From positions 1 through 6,734 of the forward strand of contig JASHPP010000509.1 of assembly GCA_030038035.1 (NCBI GenBank): a DNA stretch of 6,734 nt, written 5' to 3'. The first letter of the stretch is position 1; every line of letters starts with the position of its first letter. Made by a program: the position numbers and the translations under genes. Positions 1 through 6,340 of the stretch are shown in pieces. This DNA comes from Trebonia sp. (GTDB lineage: Bacteria > Actinomycetota > Actinomycetes > Streptosporangiales > Streptosporangiaceae). The notes under the pieces are model-generated. The model saw nothing but the letters and a program-made list of their open reading frames with translations. It searched no databases and had not been told where the DNA came from.

Positions 1-1584
<1,584 letters not shown>

Positions 1585-1603
1585 CGGGGGGTATAACTGG
1601 CGT

Positions 1604-1629
1604 GCCCTAGGGCAGCCGACGGGCAGCCG
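1604..1629. promoter_or_regulatory. Palindrome plus phased direct repeat, possible operator
   Basis: GCCCTAGGGC (1604-1613) is a perfect 10-bp palindrome. It runs into two copies of GGGCAGCCG at 1610-1618 and 1621-1629, whose starts are 11 bp apart, about one helical turn. The position, just downstream of the candidate promoter, suits a regulator site. It is too small and lacks a T-tract to be called a terminator of ftsK. The function is not known. Confidence 0.22.
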
Positions 1630-1735
1630 TGGAGCATCGACCGTAACCAGGCCGCGATGCTACCGGGCTTGCCGGTGTAACTCTGGGTGGCTAAGTATGT
1701 GCACGGGGGTGGAAGTCCCTACGTCGAGATGTCCT

Positions 1736-1740
1736 GGAGG
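1736..1740 (+). promoter_or_regulatory. Ribosome binding site that sets the rodZ-like start
   Basis: GGAGG ends 6 nt before GTG 1747. The upstream in-frame GTG at 1687 has no such site, and the residues between it and 1747 do not resemble the family, so this site favours 1747 as the start. Confidence 0.7.
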
Positions 1741-1746
1741 CGCGCC

Positions 1747-2556
1747 GTGAGCATCGGTGACACCCTGGCGGAAGCGCGACGTCAGGCCGGTCTCACTATC
1801 ACTCAGGTAAGCCAGCAGACCCGGATCAGGGAATCGATCATCCGGGCCATCGAGCAGGGTGACTACTCGCCATGCGGAGGCGACTTCTACGCTCGCGGGC
1901 ACATCCGCTCGATCGCCAGCGTGGTGGGCACCGACCCGGCCCCGCTGATCAGAGAGTACGACGATGAGCACGGCCCGCCGGGGGCGATGCGGGCGGCGCA
2001 GGTGTTCGAGCCGGCCACCCCGATCCGGATCAGGGAGCCAAGGCGGTTTGGCTGGGGTAAGGCCCTTGCCGTGCTGCTGCTCGCGGTGATCGGCTACGGC
2101 GCCTACCACCTGGTGTCGACGCACGACTCGCACTCCAACGCGTCGCAGACCGACACGCTGCGGCCGACGGCCCCGCCCACGCCGCACCCGAGCACGAGCG
2201 CGAGCGCGAGCGCCAGCGCCAGCGCCAGGCCGGTTGCGCACGCGCCTGCGCGTCCAGAGGCGGTCATCAAGCTGGTCGCGATCGAGGATTGCTGGGTAGC
2301 GCTGACGAACGCCAGCGGGCAGCAGCTTTACGAGGGCACGATCCTCGCCGGGAACACCATGGTGTGGAAGGAGCTGCACCCGGTGAGTATGGTGATCGGC
2401 AACCCGGGCGGCATCGTGCTGACCGTGGACGGGAAGACCGAGACGCTCAGCACGGTGCAGGTCGATACGGTCGCCATCAACCCGTCGAGCAAGACGCCGG
2501 TCACGATGGGCGGGCCGCCCGGGACGGTCACTGCCGTCAGCGCCTCGGCGCCCTAG
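1747..2556 (+). CDS. RodZ-like protein: HTH, transmembrane segment, DUF4115
   Basis: A 269-residue bitopic membrane protein of the RodZ type. In rod-shaped bacteria RodZ links the MreB cytoskeleton to the wall machinery; in actinomycetes its role is less clear. Residues 3-70 form a HTH_25-type Cro/CI domain ([14 protein letters not shown], then [16 protein letters not shown] and [11 protein letters not shown]). Residues 104-123 are a hydrophobic helix ([19 protein letters not shown]), preceded by Arg-rich residues, which implies a cytoplasmic HTH. Residues 124-170 are a Pro/Ser/Ala/Thr-rich external linker with an (Ser-Ala)n tract. From about residue 171 to 250 lies a DUF4115 domain ([17 protein letters not shown], then [12 protein letters not shown]). 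GTG 1747 was chosen because of the GGAGG at 1736-1740. The gene sits 25 bp upstream of the longest rimO frame and is probably co-transcribed with it. The architecture is secure; calling it a true RodZ orthologue is less so. Confidence 0.85.
   Translation: MSIGDTLAEARRQAGLTITQVSQQTRIRESIIRAIEQGDYSPCGGDFYARGHIRSIASVVGTDPAPLIREYDDEHGPPGAMRAAQVFEPATPIRIREPRRFGWGKALAVLLLAVIGYGAYHLVSTHDSHSNASQTDTLRPTAPPTPHPSTSASASASASARPVAHAPARPEAVIKLVAIEDCWVALTNASGQQLYEGTILAGNTMVWKELHPVSMVIGNPGGIVLTVDGKTETLSTVQVDTVAINPSSKTPVTMGGPPGTVTAVSASAP
2191..2226 (+). repeat. Ser-Ala coding microsatellite in the RodZ-like linker
   Basis: Near-perfect 6-bp units (AGCRCG/AGCGCC-like) encode [12 protein letters not shown] at residues 149-160 of the RodZ-like protein. 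The unit is a multiple of three, so copy number changes would keep the frame and only alter linker length outside the membrane. Confidence 0.7.
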
Positions 2557-2611
2557 CGGCGCGCCGACCCGTCAGGGGACCGTGGTGACCCAAGGGCACC
2601 GCGCGATCACG

Positions 2612-2617
2612 TACCCT
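2612..2617 (+). promoter_or_regulatory. Candidate -10 element for a leaderless rimO transcript
   Basis: TACCCT fits the actinobacterial TAnnnT -10 pattern and ends 6 nt before GTG 2624. Transcription would then begin at or next to the start codon itself. No clear -35 is visible, which is common for leaderless promoters in this phylum. This is inferred from spacing, from the lack of a Shine-Dalgarno sequence before 2624, and from the protein's family N-terminus starting there. Confidence 0.35.
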
Positions 2618-2623
2618 CTCGAT

Positions 2624-4054
2624 GTGTCTAGTTCCCGTACCGTCAGCCTGATCACTCTCGGCTGCGCGCGCAACGAGGTCGACTCAGAAGAGCTCGCCGC
2701 GCGCCTGTCGGCAGGCGGCTGGACGCTGCGTGGCGAGGGAGAGGACGCCGCCGTCGTCCTCGTCAACACCTGCGGGTTCATCCAGGCAGCTAAGCAGGAG
2801 TCCATCGAGGAACTGCTCGCCGCCGCGGACTCCGGTGCCAAGGTGGCCGCCGTGGGCTGCCTTGCCGAGCGCTACGGAGCCGAGCTCGCCGTCGAGCTTC
2901 CCGAGGCGCAGGTGCTCAGCTTCGACGATTACGCCGACATCGCCGCCAGGCTGGACGACGTGCTGGCGGGCAAACGGCGCCCCGCGCACGTCGCCAGGGA
3001 CAGGCGCGCGCTGCTGCCGGTCAGCCCGGTGGAGCGCCAGCTAGGTTCGCTGTCTCCCGGCGGCCGGGCCGGCGCCGACGCGGACCGCACAGACCTTACT
3101 GACCTGCCGCCAGGCGTCGCGCCGGCGTCGGGACCGCGGGTAATCAGGCGACGGCTGTCCGGCGGCGTGACCGCGCCGCTGAAGATCGCCTCAGGCTGCG
3201 ACCGCAGGTGCTCGTTCTGCGCGATCCCGGCGTTCCGCGGCGCTTTCGTTTCCCGGCGCCCGCCCGAACTGCTTGCCGAAGCCGGGTGGCTGGCCACGCA
3301 GGGCGTCCGTGAGCTGCTGCTCGTGAGCGAGAACTCGACGTCCTACGGCAAGGACCTCGGCGACCTGCGGCTGCTCGAGACCGTGCTGCCTGAGCTGGCG
3401 GCGGTGGCGGGCATCGCGTGGGTGCGGGTCAGCTACCTGCAGCCCGCGGAGGTCAGGCCCGGCCTGATCGGCGCGCTGACATCCACCCCGGGCGTGGTGC
3501 CCTACTTCGACCTGTCGTTCCAGCACGCCAGCGGCCCCGTGCTGCGCGCGATGCGCCGGTTCGGCGACCGGGCGCGGTTCGGCGAACTGGTCGACCGCGT
3601 CCGGCAGGCCTGCCCGGAGGCTGGCATCCGGTCCAACTTCATCGTCGGGTTCCCCGGCGAGACCGCGGCCGACCTGCGCGAGCTTGAGCTGTTCCTGGGC
3701 AGCGCCCGGCTGGACGCGATCGGGATATTCGGCTACTCCGACGAGGACCGCACGGAGGCGGCCGGCTTCGGCGGCAAGGTCGATGAGGACGAGATCGCCA
3801 GGCGGGTCGCCGAGTTCGCCGACATCGCCGACGAGGTCATGGCGCAGCGCGCCGCCGACCGGGTCGGCGAAACGGTCGAGGTGCTTGTCGAGGAGGTGCT
3901 CGGCGACGGGCGGTTCGAGGGCCGCGCCCCCCACCAGGCCCCGGACGTGGACGGTTCGACGACGCTGCTCGCCGACCGGCCGCTGGCCGCGGGCGACCTC
4001 GTGACGGCCCGCGTGGTCGAGTCGGCGGGAGCCGACCTGGTCGCGCGCGCGTGA
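2624..4054 (+). CDS. rimO: Ribosomal protein S12 methylthiotransferase RimO
   Basis: RimO adds a methylthio group to a conserved aspartate of ribosomal protein S12, using S-adenosylmethionine and two 4Fe-4S clusters. From GTG 2624 the product is 476 residues. The N-terminal UPF0004 domain carries its three cluster cysteines, C14 (LGCARN), C50 (NTCGF) and C79 (VGCLAERY). The radical-SAM CxxxCxxC is C192-C196-C199 (CDRRCSFC), followed by AIPAFRG, which with [13 protein letters not shown] favours RimO over MiaB. A TRAM domain ends the protein (from [11 protein letters not shown]). A Gly/Pro/Asp-rich linker of some 40 residues before the radical-SAM core makes it longer than the E. coli enzyme. 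The start is debatable. GTG 2582 and GTG 2585 are in frame, and AGGGGA 2574-2579 sits 5 nt before 2585, but the extra residues do not look like family sequence. The stop overlaps the pgsA start. Confidence 0.95.
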   Translation: MSSSRTVSLITLGCARNEVDSEELAARLSAGGWTLRGEGEDAAVVLVNTCGFIQAAKQESIEELLAAADSGAKVAAVGCLAERYGAELAVELPEAQVLSFDDYADIAARLDDVLAGKRRPAHVARDRRALLPVSPVERQLGSLSPGGRAGADADRTDLTDLPPGVAPASGPRVIRRRLSGGVTAPLKIASGCDRRCSFCAIPAFRGAFVSRRPPELLAEAGWLATQGVRELLLVSENSTSYGKDLGDLRLLETVLPELAAVAGIAWVRVSYLQPAEVRPGLIGALTSTPGVVPYFDLSFQHASGPVLRAMRRFGDRARFGELVDRVRQACPEAGIRSNFIVGFPGETAADLRELELFLGSARLDAIGIFGYSDEDRTEAAGFGGKVDEDEIARRVAEFADIADEVMAQRAADRVGETVEVLVEEVLGDGRFEGRAPHQAPDVDGSTTLLADRPLAAGDLVTARVVESAGADLVARA

Positions 4055-4695
4055 GCCAGGGGGGCCAGGGGGGCCAGGCGGGGATGGGGGGGCGGGGAGC
4101 CCCCCCATTCGGGGGGGCGCCGGGGGGTCGTCCCCCGGGGGAAACTGCGTCGCCACCCTTCCTCAACGTGGCCAACGTGCTGACGATCGCGCGCATCCTG
4201 CTCGTCCCGGTGTTCGTGGCGTGCCTGCTTGCGGGCGGCGCCGGCTGGCGGCTGGCCGCGCTCGCGGTGTTCGTCGTCGCGTCGGTGACCGACTTCGCCG
4301 ACGGCCGCCTGGCGCGCAGCCGGGGCCTGGTCACCGACTTCGGCAAGATCGCGGACCCGATCGCGGACAAGGCGCTCACCGGCGCCGCGCTGATCACGCT
4401 GAGCGCGCTCGGCGAGCTGCCCGGCTGGGTCACCGCGCTGATCCTGGTCCGCGAGGTCGGCGTGACCGTGCTGCGTTTCGCCGTGATCAGGCGCGGGGTC
4501 ATCGCCGCCAGTCCTGGCGGCAAGCTGAAGACGCTGCTCCAGATCGCCGCGATCTGCCTGTACGTGCTGCCCCCGTCGCTCAGCCCGCCCGGCCTCGTGA
4601 AGGAGGTTGTCATGGCGGCTGCCGTCGTGGTAACGCTGGTGACGGGTGCCGACTATGTGGTACGTGCGGTGCGCCTGTGCCGGGGCCCGACCTGA
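4051..4695 (+). CDS. pgsA: CDP-diacylglycerol-glycerol-3-phosphate 3-phosphatidyltransferase
   Basis: This integral membrane enzyme makes phosphatidylglycerophosphate from CDP-diacylglycerol and glycerol-3-phosphate, the entry to phosphatidylglycerol and cardiolipin. The CDP-alcohol phosphotransferase signature D-x2-DG-x2-AR-x8-G-x3-D-x3-D is complete: D81, D84, G85, A88, R89, G98, D102, D106. The family core begins at about residue 37 ([19 protein letters not shown]), followed by several hydrophobic helices and an Arg-rich tail. GTG 4051 overlaps the rimO TGA (GTGA 4051-4054), suggesting translational coupling. Residues 2-36 are an unusual Gly/Gln/Pro-rich extension encoded by the G-rich repeat DNA. 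ATG 4084 (residue 12), with AGGGGGG 10 nt upstream, is a possible alternative start. Substrate is assigned from the family and gene order; a related CDP-alcohol transferase (for example inositol phosphate specific) is less likely. Confidence 0.92.
   Translation: MSQGGQGGQAGMGGRGAPPFGGAPGGRPPGETASPPFLNVANVLTIARILLVPVFVACLLAGGAGWRLAALAVFVVASVTDFADGRLARSRGLVTDFGKIADPIADKALTGAALITLSALGELPGWVTALILVREVGVTVLRFAVIRRGVIAASPGGKLKTLLQIAAICLYVLPPSLSPPGLVKEVVMAAAVVVTLVTGADYVVRAVRLCRGPT
4056..4083 (+). repeat. Tandem 9-bp G-run repeat at the pgsA 5' end
   Basis: CCAGGGGGG occurs at 4056-4064 and 4065-4073, with a third degenerate unit CCAGGCGGGG at 4074-4083. It is in frame and reads as Gln-Gly-Gly repeats. 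Further runs at 4086-4092 (G7) and 4094-4097 (G4) follow, so four or more G-tracts with 1-6 nt loops lie on the coding strand and in the mRNA. That pattern allows a G-quadruplex. Confidence 0.75.
4099..4118. repeat. All-GC hairpin, 8-bp arms and ATTC loop
   Basis: The left arm 4099-4106 (G then seven C) pairs perfectly with the right arm 4111-4118 (seven G then C) around the loop ATTC at 4107-4110. It lies inside pgsA codons 17-23. No T-tract follows, so it does not look like a standard intrinsic terminator, but it could stall ribosomes or polymerase or resemble a dispersed palindromic repeat unit. Confidence 0.7.
4123..4136. repeat. Second all-GC hairpin, 5-bp arms and TCGT loop
   Basis: Five G at 4123-4127 pair with five C at 4132-4136 around TCGT. 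It lies 4 bp after the first hairpin, and another G5 run (4137-4141) follows at once. Two strong stems in tandem are typical of REP-like elements and are hard to explain by coding constraint. Confidence 0.6.
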
Positions 4696-4718
4696 ACCGC
4701 GGAGGCGCGCGAGAACTC

Positions 4719-4723
4719 GGAGG
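4719..4723 (+). promoter_or_regulatory. Ribosome binding site of the cinA-domain gene
   Basis: GGAGG ends 5 nt before ATG 4729 and fixes that start. A second GGAGG at 4701-4705 lies just after the pgsA stop and has no start codon at suitable spacing. Confidence 0.75.
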
Positions 4724-4728
4724 ACCGC

Positions 4729-5229
4729 ATGGCAGAGGGCGTGGCCGGACCGAACGCGCGCGAGCTGGCCACGGAGATCCTCCGCCTGCTGACAGCGGCC
4801 GGCCAGACGGTGGCCGCCGCCGAGTCGCTGACCGGCGGGCTTGTCGCCGCGGCGCTGACCGACATACCCGGCTCGTCGGCCGCCTTCCGCGGCGGCGTGG
4901 TGGCCTACGCGACCGAGCTCAAGGCGCAGATCCTCGGGGTCGACGCCCGGATGCTCGCCGAACACGGCCCGGTCTACGCCCCCGTCGCGGCGGCGATGGC
5001 CGACGGGGTGCGCAAGCTGCTCGGCGCGACGGTCGGGGTGGCGACGACCGGCGTGGCGGGCCCCGGGCCCACGGACGGATGGCCGCAGGGGACGCTGCAC
5101 ATCGCGGTAAGCCTTGCCGACGACACGGTGGTGCGCACGATGGCACTGGCAGGAAACCGGGACGAGGTACGTAGACTGGCAGTAGAGCGCGCGCTTGGCC
5201 TGCTGCTCGGCAGGCTGAGGGAGGCTTAG
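4729..5229 (+). CDS. pncC: CinA C-terminal domain protein, nicotinamide-nucleotide amidase type
   Basis: A stand-alone CinA C-terminal domain of 166 residues, the PncC type, which hydrolyses nicotinamide mononucleotide to nicotinate mononucleotide and ammonia in the pyridine nucleotide cycle. Seen in sequence: AESLTGG at residues 31-37, with the family serine at S33; FRGGVVAYATELKAQILGV at 53-71; and TTGVAGPGPTDGWPQGT at 106-122, the family's glycine-rich loop. The N-terminal MoaB/MogA-like domain of full-length CinA is absent, as in many bacteria. The usual AESCTGG is AESLTGG here, which from memory is common in actinomycetes. It lies 33 bp after pgsA with its own GGAGG, probably in the same transcript. 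Full-length CinA is associated with competence; nothing here shows that role. Enzyme activity is inferred from the family. Confidence 0.9.
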   Translation: MAEGVAGPNARELATEILRLLTAAGQTVAAAESLTGGLVAAALTDIPGSSAAFRGGVVAYATELKAQILGVDARMLAEHGPVYAPVAAAMADGVRKLLGATVGVATTGVAGPGPTDGWPQGTLHIAVSLADDTVVRTMALAGNRDEVRRLAVERALGLLLGRLREA

Positions 5230-5252
5230 GGAAGAGTGTCCATGATTACAGC

Positions 5253-5270
5253 GTTACGTCAGAAGCGAAC
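5253..5270. promoter_or_regulatory. Candidate ClgR operator in the clgR leader
   Basis: GTTACGTCAGAAGCGAAC resembles the ClgR box as I recall it (CGC, five bases, GCG, with flanking A/T). The right half GCGAAC fits exactly; the left half reads ACGT where ACGC would be expected. It lies 125 bp before the clgR ATG. Two more GCGAA copies follow at 5293-5297 and 5302-5306, next to TCTCGC at 5285-5290. ClgR autoregulation is known in relatives, which makes the site plausible, but this is inference. Confidence 0.35.
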
Positions 5271-5380
5271 ACCGGGGGCGGTGGTCTCGCCTGCGAACCG
5301 TGCGAAAAGGTACCGTGGACATAGCGGCGGTCGCGGCCAGGGACCCTCGGCAGGAGCCCGGGAAGCGGCTGTGCCTCAGG

Positions 5381-5387
5381 AAGGGAG
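5381..5387 (+). promoter_or_regulatory. Ribosome binding site that sets the clgR start
   Basis: AAGGGAG ends 7 nt before ATG 5395. The same frame stays open back to GTG 5236 and ATG 5242, but codons 5236-5394 have only about 60 percent G/C third positions and include the rare leucine codon TTA (5254-5256), so they look like untranslated leader. Confidence 0.65.
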
Positions 5388-5394
5388 TGCGACG

Positions 5395-5772
5395 ATGGTG
5401 CTGCTTCGTCAATTGCTCGGCGACGTGCTTCGTCGACTTCGCATCAGGCAGGGTCGCACGCTGCGCGAGGTGTCGGCATCCGCGCGGGTGTCACTCGGTT
5501 ACCTTTCCGAGGTGGAGCGCGGCCGGAAGGAAGCGTCCTCCGAACTGCTCGCCGCCATCTGCGCCGCTCTTGACACGCCGCTTTCGCAGGTGTTCCGCGA
5601 GGTGTCGGACAACTTCGCGTTCTCAGAACTGCAGAACGAGCCCGCGCTCGGTGTCCCGCGCGAGCCTGGCCTGCGCGTCCCTGTCGAGGTGCCCCGAGTC
5701 GGCGCGCCGGTAGACGACGGCCTCGACGGGATGGGGTCGGTCGGGGACGTCACCGACATGGTGCCGGTCTGA
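5395..5772 (+). CDS. clgR: ClgR-type HTH transcriptional regulator of Clp protease genes
   Basis: A 125-residue Cro/CI-type helix-turn-helix protein. In actinobacteria ClgR activates clp protease and related stress genes and is itself turned over by ClpP. Residues 1-75 match the family: [36 protein letters not shown] with recognition helix, then [21 protein letters not shown] and [12 protein letters not shown]. The tail from about residue 83 is Pro/Val/Asp-rich and low complexity, ending MVPV, with no Ala-Ala end of the kind that marks some Clp substrates. ATG 5395 was chosen for its AAGGGAG site and because the family begins at MVLLR. A longer form from ATG 5242, with AGGGAAG at 5228-5234, would add 51 atypical residues. 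The position after pgsA and cinA supports the assignment. Confidence 0.88.
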   Translation: MVLLRQLLGDVLRRLRIRQGRTLREVSASARVSLGYLSEVERGRKEASSELLAAICAALDTPLSQVFREVSDNFAFSELQNEPALGVPREPGLRVPVEVPRVGAPVDDGLDGMGSVGDVTDMVPV

Positions 5773-5788
5773 CCAGGCCGGGAACCGC

Positions 5789-6238
5789 CTACACCCAGGC
5801 GCGCGGGCTGTCGGTGAGCAGCTGAATCGCTACAGGCAGCTTCCCCGAGACGATGTCGGCCAGCGTGACGGTCTCAAGGACCGCCCGCTCGTTCGCGCGC
5901 AGCGCGATCCACACCCGCTGCAGCGGCTCGGCCGCGCCTGGGTAGCTGACGTTCTCCGGCCGCTCGCCGCGCACGCCGAGCAACTGGCCGTCGATCGCCC
6001 GGATGATGTCGGCGAGCGAGATCTCGCTGGCGGGCCTGGCGAGCCAGAAGCCGCCGTCCGGGCCGCGCTGGCTGCGGACAAGCCCGCTCCTGCGCAGGTG
6101 CGTCAGGATCGTCTCGAGGAACTTGCCAGGGATGTTCTGTGCCTGCGCAAGCTGCTCCGCCGTGACATGGCCGGCCGGCGCGGCCGCGAGCTCGATGGCC
6201 GCGCGCAGCGCGTAGTCGGCCCGTGCAGACAATCGCAT
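5789..6238 (-). CDS. Rrf2-family transcriptional regulator lacking cysteines
   Basis: A 149-residue Rrf2 winged-helix protein on the minus strand. Motifs: MRLSARADYALRAAIELA at the N-terminus, the HTH region around residues 26-50 (TAEQLAQAQNIPGKFLETIL), THLRRSGLVRSQRGPDGGF forming the helix and wing, then LADIIRAIDG. Classical members such as IscR, NsrR and RsrR bind Fe-S clusters through cysteines near residues 90-110. This protein has none at all, and the segment reads ERPENVSYPGAAEPLQRVW, so it must sense something else or not carry a cluster. It converges on clgR with 16 bp between stops and diverges from the coxS-like gene, its most likely target. No Shine-Dalgarno precedes ATG 6238; a CATAAT box 7 nt upstream suggests a leaderless mRNA. 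The exact ligand is unknown. Confidence 0.88.
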   Translation of the reverse strand: MRLSARADYALRAAIELAAAPAGHVTAEQLAQAQNIPGKFLETILTHLRRSGLVRSQRGPDGGFWLARPASEISLADIIRAIDGQLLGVRGERPENVSYPGAAEPLQRVWIALRANERAVLETVTLADIVSGKLPVAIQLLTDSPRAWV

Positions 6239-6245
6239 GACCGCT

Positions 6246-6251
6246 ATTATG
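6246..6251 (-). promoter_or_regulatory. Candidate -10 box for a leaderless rrf2 transcript
   Basis: Read on the minus strand, CATAAT ends 7 nt before ATG 6238, so transcription would begin at or next to the start codon. The absence of any purine-rich ribosome site supports this. No good -35 is visible at 17-19 bp. Confidence 0.4.
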
Positions 6252-6270
6252 CAGGTTCCTGATCGGTTTT

Positions 6271-6298
6271 ATGACATCGGCCCGCCGATGACTATGCT
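6271..6298 (+). promoter_or_regulatory. Candidate promoter of the coxS-like gene
   Basis: ATGACA (6271-6276, five of six bases of TTGACA) and TATGCT (6293-6298, fits TAnnnT) are 16 bp apart. A start near 6305 would give a leader of about 36 nt, ending in GGAGG 6329-6333, 7 nt before ATG 6341. The inverted repeat 6275-6290 occupies the spacer. Confidence 0.42.
6275..6290. promoter_or_regulatory. Inverted repeat in the divergent promoter, likely Rrf2 operator
   Basis: CATCGGCCCGCCGATG has perfect 7-bp arms around a CC centre. It sits between the -35 and -10 candidates of the coxS-like gene and about 36 bp upstream of the rrf2 start codon, so a dimer bound here would block the rightward promoter and could affect the leftward one. 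A further ATCGG half site is at 6262-6266. The link to this Rrf2 protein is inferred from position. Confidence 0.45.
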
Positions 6299-6340
6299 GC
6301 AAACGATCGCACTCGCGCAGGGCAAGGCGGAGGTAACCGG

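Noticed and set aside
1705..1722. GGGGGTGGAAGTCCC-like segment before the rodZ-like gene, reminiscent of group II intron 5' sequence
   Set aside because: The resemblance is a few bases only; there is no reverse transcriptase, domain V or splice context in the window.
4099..4136. Intrinsic terminator between rimO and pgsA
   Set aside because: The stems are strong but lie inside pgsA coding sequence, no T-tract follows, and the GTGA overlap argues for continued translation. Kept as a structural repeat instead.
3191..4156. Minus-strand frame of 321 codons opposite rimO
   Set aside because: Same reason: low-complexity Arg/Gly/Pro-rich product, no ribosome site and full overlap with the rimO radical-SAM and TRAM domains.
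4819..4839. Loss of an active-site cysteine in the CinA domain (AESLTGG instead of AESCTGG)
   Set aside because: The serine is the important residue in this motif and the leucine form is, as I recall, usual in actinomycetes, so this is not a broken enzyme.
3733..5100. Long open frame on the minus strand (455 codons) across rimO, pgsA and the cinA domain gene
   Set aside because: It is antisense to three well-recognised proteins, its product is Arg/His/Gln/Ala-rich with no motif, and such frames are expected opposite high-GC3 genes.
5766..5774. GGTC-T-GACC inverted repeat at the clgR stop as a terminator between the convergent genes
   Set aside because: Arms of only 4 bp with a 1-nt loop and no T-run; I see no convincing terminator in the 16-bp gap.
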